Shown here in pieces: positions 33,929 to 45,477 of a stretch of 64,000 bases of DNA. The notes below the pieces were generated by a model that made no database searches, had not been told where the DNA came from, and saw only the letters and a program-made list of their open reading frames with translations. Source of the stretch: Talinum fruticosum (lineage: Eukaryota; Streptophyta; Magnoliopsida; Caryophyllales; Talinaceae); the NCBI GenBank assembly GCA_021018815.1, contig JAITYX010000011.1:7206501-7270500 (forward strand), written 5' to 3'. Each line of letters opens with the position of its first letter. Position 1 is the stretch's first letter. A program made the translations under genes and the position numbers.

Positions 33929-35631
33929 TTATTTCTTCCTTCTAGCTTGTTCTACTTTCAATTTTGCTTCCAAATCATCCAAATCCATCTTTTGGTTATC
34001 TAGTTCAATCTTTGGTCGTTTGTTTTCATCAACTAATGTGGCAACGGTATCACGTACAAGAGGAGCCTTACCATGATTTTGGGTGGAAGAGTTTCCATAA
34101 GAGTTTCCTTCTTGTCCAAACCCGCACACACGACCCCTCTTCAACAACCCATTTACATCAATCCATATTTTCATTTGTTCATCAAAAGAAAATTGACTTG
34201 GGATTGGAGAGCTAGAATCGTCAACCGAGGCTTGAGTAGATTGATCACTTTGGATTTCGTAGAGCTTTTCCACATACTTGCCCTAAAGCCAAATTTTCAT
34301 TTGCAAGTTAGTTATATAAAGTACAATGAAGAAATTTTTAAAAACATCATAGCTTATATAAGCTGATGCCGCTTTATCATTGACCCATTTACTATCCTTG
34401 GTTTGATAGAGGTGAAGATATAAATTGCTCACAATTAGTTCTTCCCCGCATAAATCTAACAAAGTAATTGGTTAATTTTCAATTCACGGAAAAATGAAAT
34501 AAATTAGGAAACGAACAATCGAAACAATAAAATAAATTAGGAAACGAACAAACTGAAATAGAGACATACAAGAAACAAACAATTGTCTTTTTATGTACAT
34601 TGACTACAATAAATACTAATCATTTTCTTCTTATGCACATTGGCTGGAATGGAGCCACCCGCATGAACAGACGAACCAACACCCGTTGTTGACGTGCGAT
34701 TTAGCTTTGCACTAATACTCTTTTCTTGAATGAATCTATATTCCTATATGCCTAGAACTCCTTCCAAATAGATTCATCAAGCCATGTCGGCGCTTATCAA
34801 GTTTTTTCGAATCTTTTTCAATGTTTGCTTTAAAGACTCAAGCACCACGTTCCTCAAAGATTTCTCTAATACCCACTTCATAACAATCCTCCCACCAATA
34901 GTATTTCGTGAAACATAAATTAATAAGGAAGAGCACTTGCAGCAATGTACTTAATTATATTACGAAATAGGAGTATTCATACAAGGTGTTCCAACTTAAG
35001 AGAGAAAGAAGTAAGGTGTTCCAACAAAAAATGAAAAAGCATAATATAATTGTATTGTATGAGTTCATTAGGTACTTGCCTTGAGTTCATTGAACCACAA
35101 ATCACGAACTTCTTTAGGAACTTTACCCCATGAAGGATATGCAACATCAAATTTTCCTTTGAAGATTTCGGTAGTTTGTCGAATTACCTTTCCATGATAG
35201 TCCGGACAAAATAATCTATAAAAGACAAGATGAATATTAACAATACTATACCCATAGTTTTCATTTACTTAAATCAAATTAGAAACATAGTGTACTCTTA
35301 CCCGTTACCATCAGGCCAAATATGAGTTTTTCCTTTTCTAGCCACATTAAGTTCCATGGTAGGATCTCGACTTTGAGGACTTTCCTGTGTCGAAGTTGAA
35401 GAAAGGTTATGGGGAGGTTGCACATTCTCTGTCGGTAATTCATTAGGATTAAATATTGGAATTTGGATTCTTGGGGAAGAGAATTGACTAGACTATGAAG
35501 TTTGGAGGGGGAAGAATAATTAGTGATCGGGCTAGGACTTGATGTAGAATTGGTAGGCCTTGATATGGAACTTCTTAGCCGAATGATTTTACGACTTCCC
35601 TTGGTTAGACCTTTCCCGAAGTACCCGACAT
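33929..35631 (-). pseudogene. TNPA-like CACTA protein (Ptta/En/Spm family), broken
   Basis: Read on the minus strand. An N-terminal Ser/Pro-rich region begins at 35631 and is stopped after eight codons unless a frameshift is allowed. It is followed by KGKTHIWPDGNG, then FCPDYHGKVIRQTTEIFKGK and WGKVPKEVRDLWFNELK. Later pieces are DESIWKE, SAKLNRTSTTGVG, KWVNDKAASAYISYD, and finally MKIWIDVNGLLKRGRVCGFG with a coiled-coil tail (34273-33929). This block order is that of plant transposase 24 / TNPA-like proteins. Exons are separated by introns; one looks like a GC-AG intron (donor AAG|GCAAGT at about 35083). At least two frameshifts in the N-terminal exon make it a pseudogene. Confidence 0.75.
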
Positions 35632-35865
35632 GTTAACTTAAAAACATATGCAAGTTTATTCTCATAAACCATAATGAGTTTAACTCGGATAAACCATAAT
35701 AAGTTTAATAAAAGCCATAATAAATAAATTAAAGCACAAATACTATAATATTCATTAAAAATACATGATCACCATAAAATGTTCACATACAAAATAACAA
35801 AGATAATAATCCAAGTAAATATTATAACACAAATAGCACAAATTTAAAATAAAATTGAAACATAA

Positions 35866-35970
35866 CTGCTCATCTTTTCCCTCACTCTCATCAACACACA
35901 TTTCATCTTCCAATTCTTCATCTTCACACATTTCATCTTCTAATTCTTCATCTTCATCGCTAATTGAAAC
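35866..35970 (-). pseudogene. Acidic C-terminal tail, probably of a CACTA transposase
   Basis: Minus-strand frame SISDEDEELEDEMCEDEELE, continuing with a second copy of the same acidic repeat, just upstream of the TNPA-like gene. In CACTA elements the large transposase (TNPD) precedes TNPA, so this is plausibly its last residues. Identity is inferred from position and acidity only. Confidence 0.35.
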
Positions 35971-36239
35971 TTCTTATTTTTTTGTAGTGATTAAATTTCT
36001 CTTTCTTTTAAATACAAAAAGGTTTGTATATATAATATATGGTTTTCTTTTTGCTTCCAATTTTGATGTGTTATACACATATGGTAAACTAAACATGATT
36101 TTTTTTTCAAGTTTTACATAATGCATTGGACAATTAAATATGAATAAAATAATAAGGTCATTCCCTTAATTCTCTTTAACAACCCAAGACATAACAGGAA
36201 CCAGAATTCCCTTGTTATCACTAATAGAAATACTTGGAT

Positions 36240-36530
36240 TTTGTGACCGCAATTTTGTGACCGAATAAAAACAGATCACAATTTGTGACCATTTTTGTGA
36301 CCATTAATAAGCGGTCACAATTTATGACCAAATTATCAGCAGTGAGAAATTTGGTCACATTTTATAACTATTTTTATGACCAATTTAAAATCAGTCACAA
36401 AATTAAAATTTTAAAGTTTTGTGACTAATTTTGTGACCATAAAATAATTTAATTATGGTCACAAAATTGGTTAAGCTATTTTATTACAATAACAAAGCTT
36501 TCACCGGGCTTGATTTTGTGACCAAATTAA
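36240..36530. repeat. Left subterminal GTGACC array
   Basis: About ten copies of ttttgtgacc / ggtcacaa motifs in both orientations. Matches the array at the right end. Confidence 0.85.
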
Positions 36531-36595
36531 ATCCTCATAGCTCTCGCTCTCCATCTCTCTCGCTCAGGGCCTGATTCTGACCAGCGACGCCTGCG

Positions 36596-37121
36596 GCGGC
36601 CGGTGACACCACAACGGCCGGAGCTTCCGCGGCTGGTGGTGACGACAGTGGCAGGTGTGTCCCCCACACTGTCTTTCACACTCCATATCTCTTTCTCTCA
36701 CTCGCTCTCAACTTCAGGCATCATTGTGCCCGGCGACACTTGCGGCAGCCGACGACTCCACAACGGCCGGAGATTCCGTGGCTGGCGGCGACTCTAGTGG
36801 CAGGTGTGTCCCCCTCCCTCCCTCCCTCCCTATTTAGTCTCGATCTGAATCGAGCTTTGCGGCCGGCGACACCACAACGGCCGGAGCTTCCGCGGCTGGT
36901 GGTGACGACAGTGGCAGGTGTGTCCCCCACACTGTCTTTCGCACTCCATATCTCTTTCTCTCACTCGCTCTCAACTTCAGGCGTCATTGTGCCCGGCGAC
37001 ACTTGCGGCGGCCGACGACTCCACAACGGCCGGAGATTCCGTGGCTGGCAACGACTCTAGTGGCAGGTGTGTCCCCCTCCCTCCCTCCCTCCCTATTTAG
37101 TCTCGATCTGAATCGAGCTTT
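36596..37121. repeat. 263-bp GC-rich tandem duplication
   Basis: Two copies (36596-36858, 36859-37121), each starting GCGGCCGG(t/c)GACACCAC, nearly identical. Each copy contains a diverged internal repeat (acaacggccggag.ttccg.ggctgg twice, about 135 bp apart), so the pattern is a duplication of a duplication. GC content is far above the neighbourhood and CpG-rich. Confidence 0.9.
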
Positions 37122-37864
37122 TTCTCACGGTCTGACCTTCATGGGCAGCGTGGCAGGAGACTCCACCGGCGTCAAGCGAATCCACGGCAGGCGACTCCTC
37201 TAGCAGCCGTTACCTCCATCCCTCCCCTCCCTTCCCGGTAGGTAGCTTCCTCCCTTCCTACCTCTTCTGTCTGAATCTGATGGCTCTGTGTCTCGATGGC
37301 ATTAGTAATATAAGTGTTGAGGGAATTGTTAGTTTGCCAGTTGCTGTATCAATGGCATCAATATTATGGTGAAATTAGTTTTTGTGTTTGCTAGTTGAAA
37401 TTTGAGCATCAGAATTCAATTCACGAGTGACAGCAGGCAATGACAATATCATTTATGTTGATGGAAAAAAGTTTCACATGGTGGTATGCATTTGTTTGTA
37501 TGAGTTGGTCTCATTTTGCAGACATATAATAAAGATTGTGTTCAAAAAATTTGCCCAAAATCTTTGTTGACTCTTCTCATTTGGCTGTTTCCCTCTGAAT
37601 TGGATGCTATCCAAACTTATTGTTTGCAGACTGATTGTTTACTGGTTGCTAAATCTTTGGTGCATTCAATCAGTTTCCTACCTTAATAATTATTGCCTGC
37701 CTGTATATTGTTGCCAGTTATAAAGGGAAAAGATCCAAATGTGCTTGCCATTTCATAAGGTGTGCCTATCCCCTGCTGTGCATGGACGTGTTATTATGCT
37801 ATTTAGTTCCCTTGAATTCCTTTGTGTATCCATATTTGGCTTATTTGTTATGTGATTTTTACAG

Positions 37865-38853
37865 GCCGAAGACATAGCCGTGCACTGTTGTTGAAGATTT
37901 ACTTAATATTGTCAATTGTTGCATTGCTTCTCTCAGTTGCTTGTGTGGTGAAAAGTGATCTGCTGTTAGAGGTAATTAGCCTTGAGTTAAGGAAACCATT
38001 AGTTTTATGTAGTTACAACTTTTCCTTGAAATGCTATTTGCTAAAGAAAACAGTAGTGTATTCTAGAATCTAGAGTAATGATTAGCAGTTTAAAAGCAAC
38101 TTATGAATAAAATGATGTGTTCCAATGAAGCACTATTATATGAAGTATGCAGAAGGGTTTTTATGTTTGATTAGATCCATAGGATGTTCTTGCTTCAAAG
38201 CTATAGCATCAGTTCTAGCTCAAAAATACTGTACTTAGATTAATGTTGCATCATCTGTCTAAGTTCTTTTAGAGAAGGATTGTGCCTGAAACTGGAGTTC
38301 ATTGGAGGTGAATGTTATGATTTTTGTAAAGATAGGATGAAGGAATTTCTGGTGATGGCTGGTGAAAGTGGAGTTTTAATAGGTCTAAAAAAGCATCTAT
38401 CTCCTTTAATCCATCAATAGTTACTTTATGGTGTTCTGCTTGAGTGGGTTATCTTTGAACTACTTCTTAATGCCTATGTCAAACAATCTCTTCGTCTAAA
38501 ATGTTTTGAACATCATTGGGTCTTGTCACTGTGCTGCTCCTTTCTTTGGGAGCAAACCATTAAACTTTATAGTTTTCCCTAATCCCTACTTTGATCATTA
38601 ACTTGTATCATACATAGGCTTTCCGAAGTGGGCTTGCAAGCAGCACAGAGAAACAGAAAGTACAGATTATTGAGGGTGTTCGAATTTTTGTTGGTAACTT
38701 CCTGTTGCTTTTCTGGTTCTCATTACTTCGTTCTCACTAAGTAAACAAATTGAAATTGTTGTTTGTTAAACGTTGCAGGAGTGCTAGTGCAGATTTTTGC
38801 TACAAGCACCACATTATCTCTCATTCATAATATGTCTCCCCTAAACGATCATC
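37865..38853 (+). pseudogene. Captured host gene fragment, membrane protein of unknown function
   Basis: Three exon-like pieces with AG/GT borders and compatible phases: 37865-37971, 38618-38693 and 38779-38853. They join in frame without stops into about 86 residues: a basic lead (RHSRALLLK), a strongly hydrophobic segment (IYLILSIVALLLSVACVV), SDLLLEAFRSGLASSTEKQK, and a second hydrophobic segment (IFVGVLVQIFATSTTLSL). Upstream exon-like bits, such as NIIYVDGKKFHMV near 37445, may belong to the same gene. I do not recognise the family. The pattern is a multi-pass membrane protein fragment taken from a host gene. Confidence 0.6.
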
Positions 38854-39284
38854 GTAAGCCCTTGCCACCAAGTAATGCTGATTATCAATGGCCTACAGGA
38901 GCAGATTCCCTGATAATTCAAAACCTTTTTTGACTTAATGATCCCTGATTAACAGGTATCATAGGCCTTTCCATCTGTGCCTGAGTTTGTAAATTTTGAT
39001 CCGACTTTTGATGTCAATTGAAGTCTTTCACATGTTTTCAAGGCCTTAAAACCATATTTTTATGCACTGAAGATCGAATTCTTCCCTTTGTAGTGTCTGC
39101 GCAATTGATTACGAAATTGAGGATCACCATATTGAAATATTCCCTTCGGCATTTGGATTTCATCTTTCTATTATATGAGCTACTTGCATATGAGTTTTGG
39201 TCCATAACTTAAATTTTTCTTTACATACACTGACTGTATTTTATATATGAAGTGCAAGACACACTTCCAACTATTACACACTTA

Positions 39285-39905
39285 AACACTTTTGTGACTG
39301 ATTAACAAAGCCGTCACAAAAGTGGTCACAAAACCAAGCACAATATGTGTTCAATTTTCTCAAAATCGGTCATAAAAGTGGTCACAAAAAGTTAAGTATA
39401 AAACAAAATCGGTCACAAAATCAGTCACAAAAGTGTTTAAGAATAAAACGGAATCCGTCACAAAAGTGGTCACAAATAAACATAATTTTAAAACTAAGTT
39501 AGTCACAAAAGCGGTCACAAAGTAACACGACTTCAAAACTAAGTCGATCGCAAAAGCGGTCACAATTATATAATGGTCACAAAATGTCTAAAGAATGACG
39601 GTCACAAATATTTTTCGGTCACAAAATCGGTCACAAAGTGGTCATAATTTCTCACCGAAATAATGGTCACAAAATCGAGTGTGAAATACGGAGCGGTCAC
39701 AATAGCGGTCACAATTTGTGATCAAAATTTCGGTCACAAATGCGGTCACAATTTGTGACTCGAATCGATCACAAAATCCATTTTCCGATGAGGGGTTTTG
39801 TGACCGCCGAAATCGAGTCACAAAATCGGTCACAAACCCCATTTGTGACCGAAATTTGCCATTTTGTGACCGATTTTGGCGGTCACAAAATCCAGTGTTT
39901 CTAGT
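39285..39905. repeat. Right subterminal GGTCACAAAA array
   Basis: More than twenty copies of the motif ggtcacaaa in about 620 bp, mostly in one orientation, switching to ttgtgaccg near the very end. Spacing is irregular. Confidence 0.9.
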
Positions 39906-40599
39906 GGTGTGTGAATAACAATGAGTTTAGATTTACAAGACAAAACATGGAGTGAACATGCAACATGGGTCAATCCACAAAGAAGAGGAGAAGGAGCAAT
40001 GGAGTCAAATGGAAACAAAGGTGATAAATAATAGTGAATTACTATTAGTTTCTCATTGTTTATCACCTTTGTTTCCATTTGACTCCTCTATCTCTTCACC
40101 CCTTCTTCGTGGAACGGCCCACGTTGTATATACACCCCGTGTTTTGTCTTGTGAACCCGAGCTCGTTGTTAAACACAACAAGGGAACTCCGATTCTCGTT
40201 ATGTCTTTGGTCGTTTAAGCAAATTAAAAGGTGACCTCAACATTTCATTCATATTTCATTATTATCTTCTGAATTATATAAACTTCAAAACAATCATGAC
40301 CTCTAGTTTACGATCATGTATAATACAACAAATTTGCAACCAAAAAGGAAACCGAAAAATTAGATAATTTGATAAATTATTCCATCCCAACATCACCTCA
40401 TCAAAAAAACAAATTTGATAACAAATTTATCTTCATGAAAAGTTTTTAAGGATAGCCCTATATCCAAAAAAGGTTATGAGTTCTTACTTTTTGTAGTTGT
40501 TTAAATTTCTCTCTTTTTAAATATATATATACAACTCTTTCCCTGTATTCGTTGTGAGAGGATCGTTTACATATATATAATATATAATAATATATGTAT

Positions 40600-41226
40600 G
40601 ATTTCTTTTTGCTTCCAATTTTGATGTATTATACATTATCATAAACTAGACATGATTTTTTTTTAAATTTTACATAATGCATAGCACAATTAACATGAAT
40701 AAAATGTTAAGGTCATCCTTTTAAATTACTTTAACGACCCCAAGACATAACTAGAACCGGAGTCTCCATAACCCTTGTTGTGTTTAACAATGAGACTAGG
40801 TTCACTAGAAAAACATAGAGTCTATCTATAGCATGGGTCGATCCACAAAGAAAGGAGTGAGTGGTAAAGGATTCGTTGGAGAAAAAGGTGATAAACAATG
40901 ACAAAACTAGTAATATTTCCTTATCGTTTATCACTTTTTTCTCCAATGAACCCTCTACCCCTCTTCCCATTCTTCGTGGACGGATCCATGATGTAGATGG
41001 ACTTTATGTCTTGCCTAGTGAACCCGACCTCATTGCTAAAAACAACAAGGGTTATGAGAACTCGGGTTTTAGTTATGTCTTGGATAGTTAAAGAAAATTA
41101 AATGGATGACCTCAACATTTCGTTGATATTCATTATTGTCTTATACATTACTTAAACTTCAAAAAAATCATGTACTCTAGTTTACGATCATGTATAATAC
41201 AACAAACTTGCAATCAAAAAGAAAAC
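40600..41226. mobile_element. Fold-back element, copy 5
   Basis: About 630 bp. Begins ttgcttccaattttgatg and ends ...caacaaacttgcaatc. Centre near 40908 (caatgacaaaactagtaata). Uninterrupted. Confidence 0.85.
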
Positions 41227-42319
41227 CAGAAATTTAGATAATTGGATAAATTAGTCCACCCTAACATCATCCCATCAAAATAAACAAATTTGATAACAAA
41301 TTTATCTTTATGACAAGTTTTTGGGAAGATCCCTATATCCAAAAACCTTTCCAATTTTTTACATTTTTACCTTTATATTTTTCCCTTTTGATCATTAAAC
41401 CAAAACCATAAATATTTCCTTTTCTTTAACCCTAAACCACAAATATTTCTATTTCCCCAAACCATCCTAATTATCATTATATTTCCCTATATTAATTAAA
41501 TCCAAAACTTCTAAACCCTTTTCTCAAAATTTCAAACATTTCACGAATTTCTAACTTAACAAAGTAAACAAATGTTACTCATTCTCAATAAACGATTCAA
41601 TATTTCAACAATCTCAAACATTACCCACATTCTCAATATTCAAATAATTACCGCAAATAAATTCAACATTCAAATATCTAAATTTTGTAAATAACGTAAA
41701 GAAAAAAATAAGAGAGGATAGAGATTCATACTGGAAGAACGACGACAACGGCAAGAGTGAGTCAAGAGGCTAGAGGCTAGAGGGTGCACCACAACGACAG
41801 CGATAGACGAGATACAACGGCAAGAGAGGAAAACTACACCTAAAAGAGACGAGAGGAAAGAGTAAGCGACGGGAAAGAGGCAAGAATGTTGAGAACAATG
41901 GTGAGGAGAGCTTACCGGCGACAAGTACTAAATCGAGTAGATCTAGATATGGGGTACTAGTGGATGAGAGGAACTATGGAGAGGGATAAGAGCGAGAATA
42001 TAGAGCATCTTAACTGGGCATGGAAAACGATATCTACCAGTTCTTGCATTTTTAGATATCTCGGGAGACACATTTGATGACGGTTCAATGGAAGAACCGT
42101 CATAAAATACAACCTATGACTACGATTCTTTCATAGAACCGTAGTCAAAAGTTGACCGTTTAATGTATGATGACGGTTCATTGAAAGAACCATCATCATA
42201 GGTGTTATAAAAGCCCGCTTATTTAACAAAAATATTGTTGCCTCATTTTTCATGACAGTTTTTCCTTTTAACCATCGTAAATCGACCATAATAAAAAGTC
42301 ATATATGTAGTAGTGTGGT
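41227..42319. mobile_element. CACTA-related repeat, uninterrupted copy
   Basis: Homologous along its length to 28191-32370 without the solo LTR, including ttcaaacatttcacgaattt, ataattaccgcaaata and agagattcatact. Its end carries gacggttc subterminal motifs (42075-42270) and ...CATATATGTAGTAGTG at about 42319. Confidence 0.75.
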
Positions 42320-45079
42320 AGCGAACCTTGAGATCACAACAGCAGAGATGGTAGTGGAGGCCACAACTATGGAGGAGATAAGCAGCAATGCTGCTAAGTA
42401 GGTCACTGAAGAGGCGTTGTTGAGTATGTTGGTGGTGCTGAAGAGCAATAGCAACAGACGTGGACGACATGGCATCAGAGGTCATGATGACCATAAGAAG
42501 AAGGGATAATAGAGCCAGGGTTTGGGGTGGGCTAGGTTTCCGTTGTGAGGATAAAGAAAAATGGAAAAAAATTAATTGGGCTTGACATTCTCTATATATA
42601 TATAAGATCACAAAAGAAATTCACAATTATTTATTTCACTATAATATCTCTAATTATTTATTAATAACTTAGAAGGAAAACAATGTGCAACAATGTGCAG
42701 TGACGTTGTTACATTAATTACAAGGTTACTGGTTAATAAAGTTAATGAATGGGTTGGCCCATAACTAATTAAGCCTGGGACCGGCCTAGTCAACACAAGC
42801 CAGAACCGCTAATCCAGTCCGGACTGTTTTTTAAGCGATTATGTTCAAGTGCATAATGTAAGGGCTAAATGACTGGTCTGGGATCGAACCATAAACTAAC
42901 CCAAATAAGCCCCACAACCTACGATCAACCCATACCCATAATCAGATATGGCCATATTTTAACTTTTTTTTGGAATTAAATAATCATTTCACCGTTGAAA
43001 ACAGTGAAACAATGCTCAATCGTCTGATTACCATTTAATTCCAAGATAGTGTACCCAGCATACTTTAAAAAAGAAAACATATTATTTGTTAATCATAATT
43101 AAATAAACTTCTAAAAAATATTCTAAAAAACAAAAAATATGACAAATATATTTGCAAATATAAACAGAAGAACACTTAGAAAATAAGTCGAAGTTTTTAA
43201 ACAAATTTTAAAACATTTTATAAACCTGATTAATCGCATTTAACTTGCTTTAAAAAATAAACTGAACTGGCCTGAATTTCTTAAAAAGTAATTTGTCTGT
43301 TTCACCAAATTTAGGACTGACCCAGGCTTGTCACCTCAGCTTGTCAACGATGGATTTTGTCTGTTTCTGCGAATTATTTATTTAATTAAAATTCCTTTTG
43401 TGATAAAAAAAATATGCACCAAGGACGATAGTTCTCCTCGACTTGAGTTCAGTCAAGCACCTGCAGAGGCGCAGGGATCGAGAAACTAAACCTGGGATCC
43501 TGTATGATTGTTATTTAAACCAATTCTTGATCTCTAATATAGATCCCAAATTCATGAACTAAAAACCAACAAAATGGAGGAAAAAAAAAAAAAAAAGAAT
43601 TAGAGGCGCCATATGTCCAGATTCAATTCGGAGCTGTGGATCATGTCAGGTGGATTTGTCCCAAACGTCCTGCCAACGGCTTCATTTCCTCGTATGCTAT
43701 CTTGAGTACTGTGAAGTGAACAGCTTCATAAATACCGTAATCTCTTCTGGATTTCTTATGATTCTCACAGCATCGTATTGTTGGTAACTTGCATTATGAA
43801 CATGAATTTATAAATCTACTGAAATTATATATGTTGGCCTAAATTTATAAAATTAGAATTATCTTGTAATTTGTGTGATATTATTATTTATCAATTATTT
43901 TCGATGACCTTTTATATTTTAATTACGATAGTATTTTAATATCACATAATTCATGGAAACCTTATAAAAGGTTTTACATTGTAGTAATTGCTGTAAATAT
44001 TTTACTGAAGATTGTCTTTTTAAAAAAAAAAATTAGAGAAGGGCGTGTTTGGTTTATTGTTATATTGCGTTTTTAATAATAAAAAAAGGAGATAGTTTTT
44101 TATGTGTCTACACGATAAACTGAAGTTAGGTATTTGTCCTAACTTAAATTGTCTAGATAGAGACGAATGTTGAGAAATGCTTGAACATGGTCACATTGCA
44201 CTTGAAGTTCAACTATAAAAATTTGGAAAATTGCATTTGATATTCTTGTGTTTTTGAAAATTTTATTGGGTGAAACTTGACTAGTAATCGACGATAGTTA
44301 ACATTATTTAAAACTCTAAATAGTAGTCTTATATTTTGACAAAATTTAATCTATGACAGTTACTATTAAACTTGACCGGTAACTCGATGATATGTTTTTT
44401 TTTTTAAAAGTGTTTTGACTCAAAAATTTTAAATTTAAATAGTACTATTATGAGCGCATGTAGGGTAGGGTAAGATTGAGATAGGATCAGGGAAGAGGGC
44501 CAGTCAAAATAAATATAAGGACAATTTAGTTATATTAGTTGATTTTTAATGACGTTAGTGATAGAAGGATATTATATGACTATTCTTTTTAATAAAGGCA
44601 TACTATTTAAAATTCGTATTTTTGTTGCTCATCAAATATAATCTACATAAACATATGATCACCAAATAAAATTTCCCTAAAAATTATGTATAGTGACCTT
44701 AAAAAATGTCTTAATTACGCCTTAAAATTTATATTGTGCACTAATTTCTTTTTTAAAAATAATTTTTAAGTAGATAGTAGAATTGTATTATACTACTCAT
44801 AGAGGCAATAAATTACTTTATTACTCGTATTTTCCAGAATTTTGTGTGTATGTATTTTTTTGGGGGGTAGGGGGTAGGGGGACCTTTGTATACCACGAAC
44901 TAATACTTTGAAATTGACAAATTAATGATAAAGATATTATCAAAATTTTATCACTGCCAATGACTTATTATTGTTTTCATTGATAAAGAAAAATTCATTT
45001 TTCAAATCGACTAAAATGTGGGAGGAAAGGAGTAAAATTGAAAATTTTTCATTTATCCTAGTCAATGTTTTGATAAAGA
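42320..45079. other. Intergenic, no gene supported
   Basis: About 2.8 kb. Nothing coding beyond a minus-strand frame near 42300-42600 without a known motif. 42740-43340 has Gly/Pro-codon-like 'ggcctg', 'gaccggcc' phrases reminiscent of hAT MITE interiors, but no clean ends. A G-rich run (ggggggtagggggtaggggg) lies at about 44862. Confidence 0.4.
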
Positions 45080-45477
45080 GATATTAACATTTACCTCCCT
45101 CGAGGTATTTGGAAATCATTTTTACACCCTTCAGGTATTGGTATATATTTTTACCCATCCTAGGTTTAGAGATAAAAAATATTTAAGATAAAAAAAACGG
45201 TAGGAGGCTAATCGGAAATGTAAAAGGACAAGTTTGTCCCTAATTTTTAAAATAAAATGACTATGCTACCCCCATTAGTTATTGGTACTTTACCTCATTT
45301 TCTTATGCCACATCAACGACACTCACCGTATTTGGATGTTTTCTATTATTAAGAACAATGGTCAATGTATAACTCAAATATTAACCACTCCGGTCGGGGT
45401 GGATAAAAATATATACCAATACCCGGAGGGTGTAAAAATAATTTCCAAATACCTCGAGGGAGGTAAATGTTAATATC
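45080..45477. mobile_element. MITE with 80-bp terminal inverted repeats
   Basis: About 400 bp. GATATTAACATTTACCTCCC on the left is mirrored at the right end, and similarity continues for about 80 bp through ggtattggtatatattttta, with only a few mismatches. Long repeats suggest a Mutator-type MITE, but I cannot see a clear 9-bp target duplication. Confidence 0.8.

Larger units (their letters stand above)
33025..35970 (-). mobile_element. 5'-truncated CACTA element
   Basis: One terminus is at 33025 (CACTACCAAAAATCATC), followed by about 400 bp of subterminal repeats, then a TNPA-like gene read leftward and the tail of an upstream acidic frame. At about 35970 the sequence switches to the flank that precedes the fold-back elements elsewhere (compare 40485-40600), so the other half of the element, including most of its main transposase, is missing. 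Confidence 0.7.
36219..39909. mobile_element. Pack-CACTA: CACTA element carrying host exons
   Basis: A 3.69-kb element with terminal inverted repeats CACTAATAGAAATACTTGG and (inverted) CACCACTAGAAACACTGG, both leading into ATTTTGTGACCG. The flanks give a 3-bp target duplication, TAT on the left and TGT on the right, one transition apart; TGT is what the intact fold-back arm predicts. Subterminal GGTCACAAAA arrays lie at both ends. The interior has no transposase, but holds a GC-rich duplicated segment and exon-like pieces of a host gene. It must have been moved by proteins from another CACTA. Confidence 0.85.
36041..40352. mobile_element. Fold-back element, copy 4 (interrupted)
   Basis: Left arm 36041-36218, then the Pack-CACTA, then the rest of the left arm, centre (near 40046) and right arm to 40352. 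The element without the insertion would be about 620 bp. Confidence 0.85.

Noticed and set aside
35981..35989. TAGTG as the far terminus of the TNPA-carrying CACTA
   Set aside because: The same ttgtagt context occurs at 40490 in the flank of another fold-back element, so it belongs to the flanking repeat. Target duplications also do not match.
36603..37203. Repeated open frames with near-identical protein sequence
   Set aside because: Produced by the 263-bp tandem duplication in GC-rich DNA; no start context or known motif.
39285..39905. CRISPR-like array of short repeats
   Set aside because: Spacing is irregular, the motif is about 10 bp, there are no unique constant-length spacers, and the context is a plant CACTA subterminal region.
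44861..44881. G-quadruplex from the run of Gs
   Set aside because: Only three G tracts are separated by loops; a fourth would require splitting the longest tract with no loop.
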